Origin: Stutzerimonas degradans
GTDB taxonomy: Bacteria > Pseudomonadota > Gammaproteobacteria > Pseudomonadales > Pseudomonadaceae
DNA: 64,000 nucleotides
Assembly: GCF_024448505.1 (NCBI RefSeq)
Contig: NZ_JAMOHV010000003.1
Span: forward strand, 248,001-312,000
Direction of reading: 5' to 3'
Shown here: positions 18,891 through 29,091 of the stretch, in pieces
Layout: the number at the start of each line of letters is the position of its first letter
How positions within the stretch are numbered: the first letter of the stretch is position 1
The notes under the pieces: generated by a model
Database searches by the model: none
Told to the model about the DNA's origin: nothing
The model's input: only the letters and a program-made list of their open reading frames with translations
Translations under genes and position numbers: made by a program

Positions 18891-19680
18891 GCGTTCGCTG
18901 TTGGACAGGATCGCCCTGCTCGGCCGTGCGGGACTCGATGTACTCGCGGCACTGGGGCGCTCGACGATCTTTCTGGTCCACGCGCTGTTCGGCCGTAGCG
19001 GGCTGCGCAACGGCCTGGCGCTGCTGATGAAGCAACTCTATGCAGTGGGGGTGTTGTCGCTGGCGATCATCGTCGTGTCTGGCATCTTCATCGGCATGGT
19101 CCTGGCGCTGCAGGGCTACAACATCCTCAGTAGCTACGGCTCGGAACAGGCGGTCGGCCAGATGGTCGCCCTGACGCTGCTGCGCGAGCTTGGGCCGGTG
19201 GTTACGGCCCTGCTGTTCGCGGGTCGTGCGGGCTCGGCGCTGGCGGCCGAGATCGGCAACATGAAGTCCACCGAACAGTTGTCGAGCCTGGAGATGATCG
19301 GTGTCGATCCGCTCAAGTACATCATCGCGCCGCGCTTGTGGGCAGGCTTCATCTCGTTGCCGCTGCTGACGCTGATCTTCAATGTGGTCGGCATCTGGGG
19401 CGGGGCGATGGTTGCCGTGGACTGGCTCGGTGTCTACGAGGGTTCGTACTGGGTCAATATGCAGAACAGTGTCGACTTCCGCTCGGATGTGCTCAACGGC
19501 GTGATCAAGAGCCTGGTGTTTGCGCTGGTGGTGACCTGGATCGCGGTGTTCCAGGGCTATGACTGCGAGCCGACCTCCGAGGGAATCAGCCGGGCCACGA
19601 CGCGTACCGTGGTATACGCCTCGTTGGCAGTGCTGGGCCTCGATTTTATTCTGACCGCATTGATGTTTGGAGATTTCTGA
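18883..19680 (+). CDS. mlaE: Phospholipid ABC transporter permease MlaE
   Basis: MlaE is the membrane-spanning subunit of the MlaFEDB lipid transporter. The 265-aa product shows about five hydrophobic segments and the MlaE-family motifs [39 protein letters not shown] and [14 protein letters not shown] (the coupling region for MlaF). ATG 18883 with GGGAGGC before it is taken as the start, overlapping mlaF by 8 nt; mlaD then begins on the last base of its stop. Confidence 0.97.
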   Translation: MRKRSLLDRIALLGRAGLDVLAALGRSTIFLVHALFGRSGLRNGLALLMKQLYAVGVLSLAIIVVSGIFIGMVLALQGYNILSSYGSEQAVGQMVALTLLRELGPVVTALLFAGRAGSALAAEIGNMKSTEQLSSLEMIGVDPLKYIIAPRLWAGFISLPLLTLIFNVVGIWGGAMVAVDWLGVYEGSYWVNMQNSVDFRSDVLNGVIKSLVFALVVTWIAVFQGYDCEPTSEGISRATTRTVVYASLAVLGLDFILTALMFGDF

Positions 19681-20138
19681 TGCGTATCCGCTCACTGGAA
19701 ATGGGTGTCGGCCTGTTTCTGCTAGCCGGTCTGCTGGCGCTGTTGCTGTTGTCGCTGCGGGTCAGCGGGTTGAGTGTCGGCAATGCTGATACCTACAAGG
19801 TGTATGCATATTTCGACAATATTGCCGGTCTGACGGTCAGATCCAAGGTGACCATGGCCGGCGTGACCATTGGCAAGGTCACCGCCATCGATCTGGATCG
19901 CGATAGCTTCACCGGTCGCGTGACGATGGAAATACAGCAGGATGTCGACATGCTGCCGGTCGATTCCACCGCCTCGATCCTTACCGCCGGCCTGCTCGGC
20001 GAGAAGTACATCGGTATCAGCGTCGGCGGTGACGAGGAGGCTCTCGGTGATGGCGACACGATCAGCGACACCCAGTCTTCGCTGGTGCTCGAAGACCTGA
20101 TCGGCAAGTTCCTGCTCAACTCGGTTAACAAGGAATAA
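19680..20138 (+). CDS. mlaD: Phospholipid transporter MCE-domain protein MlaD
   Basis: MlaD forms the periplasmic hexameric ring over MlaE that conducts lipid. The 152-aa protein has one N-terminal membrane helix (about residues 7-27) and a single MCE domain (YKVYAYFDNIAGLTVRSKVTMAGVTIG pattern at 40-65). ATG overlaps the mlaE TGA by one base. The product is somewhat shorter than the E. coli protein, in line with pseudomonads. Confidence 0.95.
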   Translation: MRIRSLEMGVGLFLLAGLLALLLLSLRVSGLSVGNADTYKVYAYFDNIAGLTVRSKVTMAGVTIGKVTAIDLDRDSFTGRVTMEIQQDVDMLPVDSTASILTAGLLGEKYIGISVGGDEEALGDGDTISDTQSSLVLEDLIGKFLLNSVNKE

Positions 20139-20150
20139 GGAGTGCTTCGA

Positions 20151-20798
20151 ATGATGACTGCCCTGCGTCGCGGGCTGCTGGTTCTGCTGGCTGTACTGCC
20201 GCTGTTTGCCCAGGCTGCGGTGAGTCCGCACCAGCTGATTCAGCAGACCACCGATCGGTTGCTGGCCGATCTGAAAGCCAACAAGGAGCAGTACCGCAGC
20301 GATCCTTCGGCGTTCTACGACGCGCTGAACGGCATCCTCGGTCCGGTCGTGGATGCCGAAGGCATCTCGCGCAGCATCATGACTGTCAAATATTCGCGCA
20401 GTGCCACTCCCGAGCAGATGACGCGCTTTCAGGAAAACTTCAAGCGCAGCCTGATGCAGTTCTATGGCAACGCCCTGCTGGAATACAACAATCAGCAGAT
20501 CCGCGTATTGCCGCCGACCGGCAAGCAGGACGGCAAGCGCACCAGTGTCGGCATGGAAGTGGTCGGGCGCCAAGGCGAGGTCTACCCGGTGTCCTACACG
20601 ATGGTTAACGATGGCGAATGGCGTGTGCGCAACGTGATCATCAACGGCATCAACATCGGCAAGCTGTTCCGCGACCAGTTTGCCGACTCGATGCAGAAGA
20701 ATGGCGGCGATCTGGACAAGACCATCGACGGTTGGGCAGAGGTCGTGGCTCGCGCCAAGGACACTTCGGCCGGTCAACAGGCCAGCGGCAATGAATGA
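20151..20798 (+). CDS. mlaC: Periplasmic phospholipid-binding protein MlaC
   Basis: MlaC shuttles phospholipid between MlaFEDB and the outer-membrane MlaA complex. The 215-aa precursor has a signal peptide (RRGLLVLLAVLPLFAQA, cleavage near residue 22) and the Tol-Tol/MlaC fold with DGEWRVRNVIINGINIGKLF. ATG 20151 follows AAGGAG by 8 nt; an in-frame GTG at 20142 overlaps that ribosome site and is rejected. It overlaps mlaB by 8 nt. Confidence 0.95.
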   Translation: MMTALRRGLLVLLAVLPLFAQAAVSPHQLIQQTTDRLLADLKANKEQYRSDPSAFYDALNGILGPVVDAEGISRSIMTVKYSRSATPEQMTRFQENFKRSLMQFYGNALLEYNNQQIRVLPPTGKQDGKRTSVGMEVVGRQGEVYPVSYTMVNDGEWRVRNVIINGINIGKLFRDQFADSMQKNGGDLDKTIDGWAEVVARAKDTSAGQQASGNE

Positions 20799-21120
20799 CG
20801 GGCGCATCGAAAGCCTGCCGGGCGGAACGTTGTGTCTGCTCGGTGTGCTTGATCTGCGTACCGGTCCGGTTCTGCGTGAGCAGGGCCGGGGGCTGATTTG
20901 TGCAGAGAAGGGCGCAACGCTGGTGCTCGACTGCTCGAAGGTAGAGAAGTCCAGCAGCGTCGGCCTGTCGCTCTTGCTGGCCTTCATGCGTGACGCCCGG
21001 GCGGCACAGCGTCCGGTGCGCATCACCGGGATGCCGGCCGACATGCTGGAAATCGCCCGGGTCTCCGGGCTGCTGGACATCCTGCCGCTGGATGCGGCGT
21101 CTACGGGGAGCGACACATGA
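20791..21120 (+). CDS. mlaB: STAS-domain protein MlaB
   Basis: MlaB is the small cytoplasmic STAS protein that binds and stabilises MlaF. The 109-aa product has the STAS pattern: a LDLRTGPVLREQG strand-helix, LVLDCSKVEKSSSVGLSLLLAFMRDAR (the SSxG loop) and a C-terminal helix. ATG 20791 lies inside the last codons of mlaC; the longer open frame from 20680 is rejected as it would lie in mlaC in a different frame. It overlaps the next gene by 4 nt. Confidence 0.9.
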   Translation: MNDGRIESLPGGTLCLLGVLDLRTGPVLREQGRGLICAEKGATLVLDCSKVEKSSSVGLSLLLAFMRDARAAQRPVRITGMPADMLEIARVSGLLDILPLDAASTGSDT

Positions 21121-21608
21121 GCCTGCGCTGGGCCGAACGCATGCGCGACCAGCTTCATGGCCTGGCCGAAGCGCTGGGCAACTTGCTCGTCGAGGGCTTT
21201 CATTATCTTGCGTTGTTCGCCATCGGTGGCGTGACGGCGTGGGCGGCTTTCCTGGCCTTCCTCGGCATGGTCGAGAAGGGGCATATCACGGTCGACGATA
21301 TTCTGCTGCTGTTCATCTACCTCGAGCTGGGTGCGATGGTCGGCATCTATTTCAAGACCAATCACATGCCGGTGCGCTTCCTGATCTATGTGGCGATTAC
21401 CGCGCTGACCCGCCTGCTGATCTCCGACATTTCCCATCACCATCGCCCGGACATGGGCGTCGTCTACGTGTCCGGAGCGATTCTGCTGCTGGCGCTGGCG
21501 ATCCTGGTGGTGCGCTTTGCGTCGTCGCGTTTCCCGGCGGTGCAAAGCGACAGCGGCCGGCATGCGCGGCGCTCTGAACGCGACCAAGCAGCCGAGACGC
21601 TGGAATAA
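21117..21608 (+). CDS. PsiE-family membrane protein
   Basis: A 163-aa protein of the phosphate-starvation-inducible E (PsiE) family. Four membrane segments are apparent, with the family block DDILLLFIYLELGAMVGIYFK and the basic, His-rich cytoplasmic loop TRLLISDISHHHRPDM. PsiE has no firmly known biochemical role. Its ATG overlaps the mlaB stop by 4 nt (ATGA), so here it belongs to the mla transcription unit, ended by the terminator at 21612-21662. The C-terminal 25 residues are charged. Confidence 0.85.
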   Translation: MSLRWAERMRDQLHGLAEALGNLLVEGFHYLALFAIGGVTAWAAFLAFLGMVEKGHITVDDILLLFIYLELGAMVGIYFKTNHMPVRFLIYVAITALTRLLISDISHHHRPDMGVVYVSGAILLLALAILVVRFASSRFPAVQSDSGRHARRSERDQAAETLE

Positions 21609-21611
21609 GAC

Positions 21612-21662
21612 GAACCGCGTCTTGCCGGCGCGGTTCGGGGTTCGCAGCCTCCGGGCTTTTTT
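21612..21662 (+). terminator. terminator of the mla-psiE operon
   Basis: Two hairpins in a row follow the psiE stop: GAACCGCG / CGCGGTTC (612-619 with 629-636) and AGCC / GGCT (646-657), the second running into TTTTT (658-662). Confidence 0.7.
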
Positions 21663-21669
21663 GTATGAT
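21641..21669 (+). promoter_or_regulatory. possible ibaG promoter inside the terminator
   Basis: TTCGCA, 17-nt spacer, TATGAT lies 40-68 nt before ibaG, overlapping the second mla terminator hairpin. Spacing is ideal, hexamer match is moderate. Confidence 0.35.
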
Positions 21670-21708
21670 GGCCGGCCCGTGCGCGTCCTGCGCCGATCGA
21701 GGTTGAAC

Positions 21709-21948
21709 ATGCAGGCCCTAGAAGTGAAGAATTTCCTGGAAGCGAAGCTTCCCGGAGCGGTGGTGGAAGTGGAAGGCGAAGGCTGCAACTTCCAGCTCAA
21801 TGTGATCAGCGATGATCTGACGGCCCTGGGGCCGGTCAAGCGGCAGCAGCAGATCTACGCTCATCTCAATCCATGGATCGCCGATGGCAGCATTCATGCC
21901 GTCACCATGAAATTCTTCAGTCGTGCCGACTGGGCCTCGCGCGCCTGA
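21709..21948 (+). CDS. ibaG: BolA-family protein IbaG
   Basis: IbaG (YrbA) is a small BolA-type protein that forms [2Fe-2S]-bridged complexes with monothiol glutaredoxin and is linked to acid stress and iron handling. The 79-aa product has the class-II KH-like BolA fold, LPGAVVEVEGEGCNFQLNVIS, with the conserved Cys and a C-terminal AVTMKFF. ATG 21709 follows GAGG by 5-6 nt. It lies between mla and murA, its usual place in gammaproteobacteria. Confidence 0.93.
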   Translation: MQALEVKNFLEAKLPGAVVEVEGEGCNFQLNVISDDLTALGPVKRQQQIYAHLNPWIADGSIHAVTMKFFSRADWASRA

Positions 21949-23313
<1,365 letters not shown>

Positions 23314-23492
23314 TAGCGGTCCGTCCCGCGGCGGTCATGTTGCGCTGAAAACAGGCTCGGAATGCTCTTTTACGGATCGTAAACTCTGCTTTCTGGCCTG
23401 TTCCTGCCGTGCATGACGCTCGCTTGCGAGATCGCAGTTGGTCATGTGGCCGTCCTTTCAGGTTGGCCGTTGCCGTTCAAGGAAAACGCTTC

Positions 23493-24125
23493 ATGCTCAC
23501 CATCGCCCTATCCAAAGGCCGCATTCTTGACGATACCTTGCCGCTACTCGCGGCTGCGGGCATCGTGCCCACCGAGAATCCGGACAAGAGCCGCAAGCTG
23601 ATCATCCCGACCACCCAGGATGACGTGCGCCTGCTGATCGTGCGTGCCACCGACGTGCCGACCTATGTCGAACACGGCGCGGCGGACCTCGGCGTCGCCG
23701 GCAAGGACGTGCTGATGGAATACGGCGGCCAGGGGCTGTACGAGCCGCTCGACCTGAAGATCGCCAACTGCAAGCTGATGACCGCGGGCAAGGTCGGTGC
23801 GCCGGAGCCCAAGGGACGGCTGCGGGTGGCGACCAAGTTCGTCAACGTCGCCAAGCGTTACTACGCCGAGCAAGGTCGCCAGGTCGACATCATCAAGCTC
23901 TATGGCTCGATGGAACTCGCGCCGCTGGTGGGATTGGCCGACAAGATCATCGACGTGGTCGACACCGGCAACACCCTGCGTGCCAACGGCCTGGAGCCGC
24001 AGGAGCTGATCGCCACCATCAGCTCGCGGCTGGTGGTCAACAAGGCGTCGATGAAGATGCAGCATGCGCGCATCCAGGCGCTGATCGACTCGCTGCGTGC
24101 TGCCGTCGAGCGACATCCGCACTGA
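23493..24125 (+). CDS. hisG: ATP phosphoribosyltransferase HisG (short form)
   Basis: HisG joins ATP and PRPP in the first step of histidine synthesis. The 210-aa length is that of the short form, which lacks the C-terminal regulatory domain and needs HisZ (not seen in this window) for activity and feedback. The PRPP motif [13 protein letters not shown] is at about 154-166. ATG 23493 ([10 protein letters not shown]) follows AAGGA; an open-frame extension upstream to 23409 is unlike the family. hisD and hisC follow. Confidence 0.96.
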   Translation: MLTIALSKGRILDDTLPLLAAAGIVPTENPDKSRKLIIPTTQDDVRLLIVRATDVPTYVEHGAADLGVAGKDVLMEYGGQGLYEPLDLKIANCKLMTAGKVGAPEPKGRLRVATKFVNVAKRYYAEQGRQVDIIKLYGSMELAPLVGLADKIIDVVDTGNTLRANGLEPQELIATISSRLVVNKASMKMQHARIQALIDSLRAAVERHPH

Positions 24126-24235
24126 CTTCTGCCTCGGCGCCGCCATGCCCGCGCCTATCCGTGCCATAGCCGAAAATCTCGGGTGCGCACGCGGTCGGCT
24201 TGCTAATCTAGCGGCGCTTTAGAGCCTGATCTTCG

Positions 24236-24257
24236 GGTCGTTGTGTGCACAACGACC
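24236..24257. repeat. 22-bp palindrome upstream of hisD
   Basis: A perfect 10-bp inverted repeat (GGTCGTTGTG / CACAACGACC) with a 2-bp centre sits 41 nt before the hisD start in the 172-nt hisG-hisD gap. It could be a dimeric regulator operator or, as RNA, a tight hairpin in the leader. There is no T-tract. Confidence 0.6.
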
Positions 24258-24297
24258 ACGAGCAGTTCCCGATGCCTAGCCAACCATGAGGCCCGCC

Positions 24298-25605
24298 ATG
24301 ACCGTTCCCGCCGCTATTCGCCGACTCAATGCTGCCGATGCCGATTTCGCCCGGCATCTGGATCATCTGCTGAGCTGGGAAAGCGTCTCCGACGACGGCG
24401 TGAACGCGCGTGTGCTGGAGATCATCCAGGCGGTACGCACACGCGGCGATGCGGCGTTGGTAGAGCTGACCCAGCGCTTCGACGGTCTGGAAGTCTCCGG
24501 CATGGCCGACCTGATCCTGCCGCGTGCGCGCCTGGAGCAGGCACTGGAGCGCATCACGCCGGAGCAGCGCAAGGCGCTGGAGCTGGCGGCCGAGCGAGTG
24601 CGCATCTATCACGAGCGGCAGAAGCAGGATTCCTGGACCTACACCGAGGCCGACGGCACGGTGCTCGGACAGAAAGTCACCCCGCTGGATCGCGCCGGCC
24701 TCTACGTGCCGGGCGGCAAGGCGTCCTATCCGTCGTCGGTGCTAATGAATGCCATCCCGGCCAAGGTTGCCGGCGTGCCCGAGGTGGTAATGGTGGTGCC
24801 GACCCCGCGCGGCGAGGTCAATGAGCTGGTGCTGGCCGCGGCATGCATCGCAGGGGTAGATCGCGTGTTCACTATCGGCGGCGCGCAGGCTGTGGCTGCG
24901 CTGGCCTACGGCACGGAAAGCGTGCCGCCGGTGGACAAGATCGTCGGCCCCGGCAACATCTACGTCGCCACGGCCAAGCGTCATGTGTTCGGCCAAGTCG
25001 GTATCGACATGATCGCCGGTCCGTCGGAGATTCTCGTGGTCTGCGATGGCCAGACCGACCCGGATTGGATCGCGATGGATCTGTTCTCCCAGGCCGAACA
25101 CGATGAGGATGCGCAGTCGATTTTGGTCAGCCCGGACGCGGCGTTCCTCGACCGTGTCGCCGAGAGCATTACCCGCCTGCTGCCTACGCTGGAGCGTGCC
25201 GAGATTGCGCGTACCTCCATCGAGGGCCGCGGCGCGCTGATCCAGGTCGCCGACATGGCTCAGGCTATCGAAGTGGCCAACCGCATCGCTCCTGAGCACC
25301 TGGAGCTGTCGGTGGAAAATCCCGAGCAGTACCTGGAGCAGATCCGCCATGCCGGAGCGATCTTCATGGGGCGCTACACCGCCGAGGCGCTGGGCGACTA
25401 TTGCGCCGGTCCCAACCACGTGTTGCCGACCTCCGGCACTGCGCGCTTCTCCTCGCCGCTGGGCGTGTACGACTTCCAGAAGCGCTCGTCGATCATCAAT
25501 TGCTCGGCCGAGGGCGCTTCGCAGCTGGGTAAGGTCGCATCGGTACTAGCGCGCGGCGAGTCGTTGACCGCTCACGCGCGCAGCGCCGAGTACCGCATCA
25601 AGTAA
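24298..25605 (+). CDS. hisD: Histidinol dehydrogenase HisD
   Basis: HisD oxidises histidinol to histidine in two NAD-dependent steps, the end of the pathway; it is a zinc enzyme. The 435-aa protein shows [27 protein letters not shown], the IAGPSEILV and [10 protein letters not shown] block and the [14 protein letters not shown] block that holds the catalytic and zinc residues. ATG 24298 has GAGG 6 nt before it and is preferred to the in-frame ATG at 24286. Confidence 0.97.
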   Translation: MTVPAAIRRLNAADADFARHLDHLLSWESVSDDGVNARVLEIIQAVRTRGDAALVELTQRFDGLEVSGMADLILPRARLEQALERITPEQRKALELAAERVRIYHERQKQDSWTYTEADGTVLGQKVTPLDRAGLYVPGGKASYPSSVLMNAIPAKVAGVPEVVMVVPTPRGEVNELVLAAACIAGVDRVFTIGGAQAVAALAYGTESVPPVDKIVGPGNIYVATAKRHVFGQVGIDMIAGPSEILVVCDGQTDPDWIAMDLFSQAEHDEDAQSILVSPDAAFLDRVAESITRLLPTLERAEIARTSIEGRGALIQVADMAQAIEVANRIAPEHLELSVENPEQYLEQIRHAGAIFMGRYTAEALGDYCAGPNHVLPTSGTARFSSPLGVYDFQKRSSIINCSAEGASQLGKVASVLARGESLTAHARSAEYRIK

Positions 25606-25612
25606 GCCGGAG

Positions 25613-25677
25613 GGTGGAAACGGCCGCAGGCCTTTCCACCACACCTCACTTGGTGGAAAACACCGCGCGGTTTTCCA
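25613..25677 (+). repeat. tandem hairpin repeat between hisD and hisC
   Basis: Two adjacent inverted repeats: GGTGGAAA / TTTCCACC (25613-25640) and TGGAAAAC / GTTTTCCA (25654-25677). The GGTGGAAA arm recurs as a direct repeat at 25652-25659, so the unit looks like a duplicated, REP-like element filling the 109-nt gap. Confidence 0.6.
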
Positions 25678-25714
25678 TCGACGCCAAGCATCGAATTCGA
25701 GGAGAGAAGGGCGG

Positions 25715-26779
25715 ATGAGCAGATTCTGGAGCCCCTTCGTCAAGGACCTGGTGCCCTATGTCCCGGGCGAACAGCCGAAGCTGAGCAAGCTGGTCAAGCT
25801 CAATACCAACGAGAACCCCTACGGCCCGTCGCCGCGGGCGATCGCTGCGATGCAGGAGGAAGTCGGCGACGACCTGCGCCTGTACCCCGACCCCAACGGC
25901 GAGCGCCTCAAACAGGCGGTAGCCGACTATTACGGCGTGCAGCCGAACCAGGTGTTCGTTGGCAACGGTTCCGACGAGGTGCTTGCACATGCCTTCCACG
26001 GCCTGTTCCAGCACGGACGTCCGCTGCTATTCCCCGATGTGACCTACAGCTTCTACCCGGTTTATTGCGGGCTTTACGGTATTGCCTACGAAACTATCGC
26101 GCTGGACGAACAGTTCCGCATCGACGTAGCCGATTACGCGCGCCCGAACGGCGGCATCATCTTCCCCAACCCGAACGCGCCGACCGGCTGCCTGTTACCG
26201 CTAGACGCCATTGAGCGGCTGCTGCAGGTCAACTGCGATTCCGTGGTGCTGGTGGACGAGGCCTATGTGGACTTCGGCGGCCAATCGGCCATCGCGCTGA
26301 TCGATCGCTATCCGAATTTGCTGGTGACCCAGACGCTGTCCAAGTCGCGTTCGCTGGCAGGTTTGCGCGTCGGCCTCGCGGTCGGCCATCCGGAGTTGAT
26401 CGAGGCGCTGGAGCGGATCAAGAACAGCTTCAACTCCTACCCGCTGGATCGCATCGCCATTGCCGGTGCCGCCGCGGCATTCGAGGATCGTGCATATTTC
26501 GAGCAGACTTGCCAGCAGGTAATCGCTAGTCGTGAACAGGTCGTCGCGGCGATGAAGGCGCTGGGCTTTGAGGTGCTGCCGTCGGCCGCCAACTTCATCT
26601 TCGCCCGCCATCCGCGGCACGATGCCGGCGGGCTTGCCGCCGGATTGCGCGAGCAGGGCGTGATCGTGCGTCACTTTCGCCAGCCGCGCATTGAGCAGTT
26701 CCTGCGTATCACCATTGGCACGCCGGAGCAGAACCAAGCGCTGCTGGCGGCATTGGGCGGGCTCTGCCAGCCGGCGTAA
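25715..26779 (+). CDS. hisC: Histidinol-phosphate aminotransferase HisC
   Basis: HisC is the PLP-dependent aminotransferase that makes histidinol phosphate from imidazole-acetol phosphate. The 354-aa class-II aminotransferase has [11 protein letters not shown] near the N-terminus, NPNAPTG at 152-158, the DEAYVDFG block and the PLP lysine K210 in [28 protein letters not shown] lies before the ATG. It converges on algW over 24 nt. Confidence 0.96.
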   Translation: MSRFWSPFVKDLVPYVPGEQPKLSKLVKLNTNENPYGPSPRAIAAMQEEVGDDLRLYPDPNGERLKQAVADYYGVQPNQVFVGNGSDEVLAHAFHGLFQHGRPLLFPDVTYSFYPVYCGLYGIAYETIALDEQFRIDVADYARPNGGIIFPNPNAPTGCLLPLDAIERLLQVNCDSVVLVDEAYVDFGGQSAIALIDRYPNLLVTQTLSKSRSLAGLRVGLAVGHPELIEALERIKNSFNSYPLDRIAIAGAAAAFEDRAYFEQTCQQVIASREQVVAAMKALGFEVLPSAANFIFARHPRHDAGGLAAGLREQGVIVRHFRQPRIEQFLRITIGTPEQNQALLAALGGLCQPA

Positions 26780-26803
26780 CACGGGCCTGCCGGCAGCGAC
26801 GGG

Positions 26804-27973
26804 CTACTCGGGTTTGGGGGGCTTCGGCGTGGTGGCCGCAACCGGCGGCCGCATGCCGACCTCCGCGGTGAAGGTCAGCGGCTTGCCATTGCGCAGGATG
26901 TCGATGTCGATCTTGTCACCAGGGCGGGTGCGCGCAACCTGATTCATCGAGCTGCGCCCGTCGCTGGCCTGTTCACCGTCGATGCTCAGGATCAGGTCGC
27001 CGGGCTGCAATCCGGCGCGCTCCGCCGGCCCATCGCGATAGACGCCGGCGACGACGATGCCCGGGCGGCCTTCCTGGCCGAACGACTCGGCCAGTTCCTG
27101 CGTCAGCGACTGAACCTCGACGCCCAGCCAGCCGCGGATGACCTGGCCGTGCTGGATGATCGACGTCATTACCTCCAGCGCCAGCTTCACCGGGATCGCG
27201 AAGCCGATGCCTTGTGAGCCGCCGGACTCGGAAATGATTGCCGTGTTGATGCCGATGAGGCTGCCGTTGGCGTCCACCAGCGCACCACCCGAGTTGCCAC
27301 GGTTGATTGCAGCGTCGGTCTGGATGAAATCTTCGTAGGTATTGAGGCCCAGCTGGTTGCGCCCGGTGGCGCTGATGATGCCCATCGTCACTGTCTGGCC
27401 GACGCCGAACGGGTTGCCGATGGCAAGGGCGACGTCGCCGACACGGATGCTGTCGGAGTGCCCGACCTTGATCACGGGTAGTTCGGCCAGGTCGATCTTG
27501 AGCACCGCCAGGTCGGTTTCCGGGTCGCTGCCGATAACCCGGGCCAGGGTTTTCCGACCGTCGCGCAACGCCACCACGATCTGTTCCGAGTTGGCGGTGA
27601 CGTGGTTGTTGGTCAGCAGGTAGCCTTCCGGGCTCATGATCACCGCCGAACCGAGGCTCGATTCCATACGGCGCTGACGCGGCAGGCTGTCGCTGAAGAA
27701 GCGCTGGAACACCGGGTCCTTCGTCAGCGGCTGCTGTTGCGGCTTCTCGACCACCTTGGTGGTGTACAGGTTGGCCACCGCCGGTGCGGCTCCGCTGACG
27801 GCCGCTGCATAGGAATTCGGTCCGGGAGTCGTCGCGATGGCTTGCGGTGCGCGCTCCAAGGTGTAGCTCTCAGCGGCACCGCCGACCAGTTGTGGGTAGC
27901 GTTGAATGAGCAGCAGCGCGACGAGAATACCTACCAGCAGCGGCCAGCCAATGAAACGCAGGGCATTGAGCAT
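26804..27973 (-). CDS. algW: Periplasmic serine protease AlgW (DegS type)
   Basis: AlgW/DegS is the site-1 protease that cuts the anti-sigma factor MucA/RseA when outer-membrane proteins misfold, releasing the envelope-stress sigma factor AlgU/RpoE. The 389-aa protein has an N-terminal membrane anchor (about residues 10-24), a trypsin-like domain with H124 (TNNHV), D154 (TDLAV) and S228 (NRGNSGG), and one C-terminal PDZ domain (from about 275). A single PDZ and the anchor point to the DegS type rather than DegP/Q. The ORF lies antisense to and convergent with hisC. Confidence 0.94.
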   Translation of the reverse strand: MLNALRFIGWPLLVGILVALLLIQRYPQLVGGAAESYTLERAPQAIATTPGPNSYAAAVSGAAPAVANLYTTKVVEKPQQQPLTKDPVFQRFFSDSLPRQRRMESSLGSAVIMSPEGYLLTNNHVTANSEQIVVALRDGRKTLARVIGSDPETDLAVLKIDLAELPVIKVGHSDSIRVGDVALAIGNPFGVGQTVTMGIISATGRNQLGLNTYEDFIQTDAAINRGNSGGALVDANGSLIGINTAIISESGGSQGIGFAIPVKLALEVMTSIIQHGQVIRGWLGVEVQSLTQELAESFGQEGRPGIVVAGVYRDGPAERAGLQPGDLILSIDGEQASDGRSSMNQVARTRPGDKIDIDILRNGKPLTFTAEVGMRPPVAATTPKPPKPE

Positions 27974-28167
27974 CGCGAAGGATCCGGACAGGTTGCGAGC
28001 GCAGGGAGCGCCCCTTTAAGGTGGCGGCATTATACGAAGCTGCAAACGAAATGCAGCTGCGCTCTGCCGTATCGCGGTGTTTGCGAGATGCACTCAGACG
28101 AGTGCGTTCGGCCGAGCTTCGCTGCCGCAGAATCTGTTCGCTTTCCCATTGAATTCGAGAGGTGCGC

Positions 28168-28926
28168 ATGTCCGTTGCGCTTACGACGCTGGTCGCCGAG
28201 TGTGATCGTTATCTGAATGTGGCGAAGATCGCCGACTATTGCCCCAACGGTCTGCAAGTGGAAGGCCGGGCGCAGGTGCGGCGTATCGTCAGCGGCGTGA
28301 CGGCCAGTCAGGCGCTGCTGGACGCTGCGGTCGAGGCGCAGGCTGACGTGGTGCTGGTACATCACGGCTATTTTTGGAAGAACGAGGATGCGCGCATCGT
28401 CGGCATGAAGCAGCGGCGGCTGAAGACGTTGCTGAACCACGACATCAGTCTGCTCGCCTATCACCTGCCGCTGGATGTGCATCCGGAAGTCGGCAACAAC
28501 CCGCAGCTCGCGCGGGTGCTGGACCTGCGCGTCGAGGGGGCGCTGGAGCCGGACAATCCGAAATCGGTGGGGCTGGTCGGCTCGCTGCGTGCACCCATGT
28601 CGCCGGTGGAATTCCAGCGCCAGGTCCACCAAGCGCTCGGTCGCGAACCGCTGTTGATTGATGGGCGGCGACCGATCCAGCGTATCGCCTGGTGCACTGG
28701 CGGCGCCCAGGGCTATATAGAGCAGGCGGTGGCCGCCGGCGTCGATGCCTACCTGACCGGCGAAATCTCCGAGCCGACGGTGCACATCGCGCGTGAGAAC
28801 GGACTGAGCTTTTTCGCCGCCGGGCATCACGCCACCGAGCGCTATGGCGTGCAGGCGCTGGGCGACTATCTGGCCGCGCAATTCGGCATCGAGCACCGCT
28901 TCATCGATTGCGCCAACCCGGCCTGA
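28168..28926 (+). CDS. Nif3-like metal-binding hydrolase (GTP cyclohydrolase I type 2 homologue)
   Basis: A 252-aa protein of the NIF3/YbgI (DUF34) family with the metal-binding residues in VVLVHHGYFWKNE and AAGHHATERYG. The family forms toroidal hexamers; the biochemical role is uncertain and GTP cyclohydrolase activity is only reported for some members. ATG 28168 follows GAGAGG; GTG at 28162 is an alternative. It is divergent from algW across a 194-nt gap. Confidence 0.9.
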   Translation: MSVALTTLVAECDRYLNVAKIADYCPNGLQVEGRAQVRRIVSGVTASQALLDAAVEAQADVVLVHHGYFWKNEDARIVGMKQRRLKTLLNHDISLLAYHLPLDVHPEVGNNPQLARVLDLRVEGALEPDNPKSVGLVGSLRAPMSPVEFQRQVHQALGREPLLIDGRRPIQRIAWCTGGAQGYIEQAVAAGVDAYLTGEISEPTVHIARENGLSFFAAGHHATERYGVQALGDYLAAQFGIEHRFIDCANPA

Positions 28927-28979
28927 CGGCCGGATTCTGCGTCTAGCGCAAGCGCCGTTGCGCGCAGGTCTGCGGCTAT

Positions 28980-29021
28980 AAATCTATAAGATTTCGATCT
29001 AACTGCCGCCCTGATTAGAAT
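28980..29021 (+). promoter_or_regulatory. possible cysD promoter with upstream inverted repeat
   Basis: AAATCT-ATA-AGATTT (28980-28994) overlaps the start of TTCGAT, 17-nt spacer, TAGAAT (28993-29021), about 70 nt ahead of cysD. An AT-rich dyad just upstream of a -35 box suits an activator such as CysB, but this is inference and the dyad is not the exact CysB consensus. Confidence 0.4.
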
Positions 29022-29091
29022 CGGGGCGCGTGCTAGAGTTGGCGCCTTTCCACGGCCCCGTGCCGTTCATCTGCACAAACCGCGAGTAGAC

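Noticed and set aside
19722-21839. 705-aa open frame on the minus strand opposite mlaD-psiE
   Set aside because: Antisense to five genes with good domain evidence; no domain in the shadow.
24236-25714. CRISPR array or his attenuator
   Set aside because: Repeats are only two and imperfectly spaced, with no spacer pattern; no short His-rich leader peptide is present.
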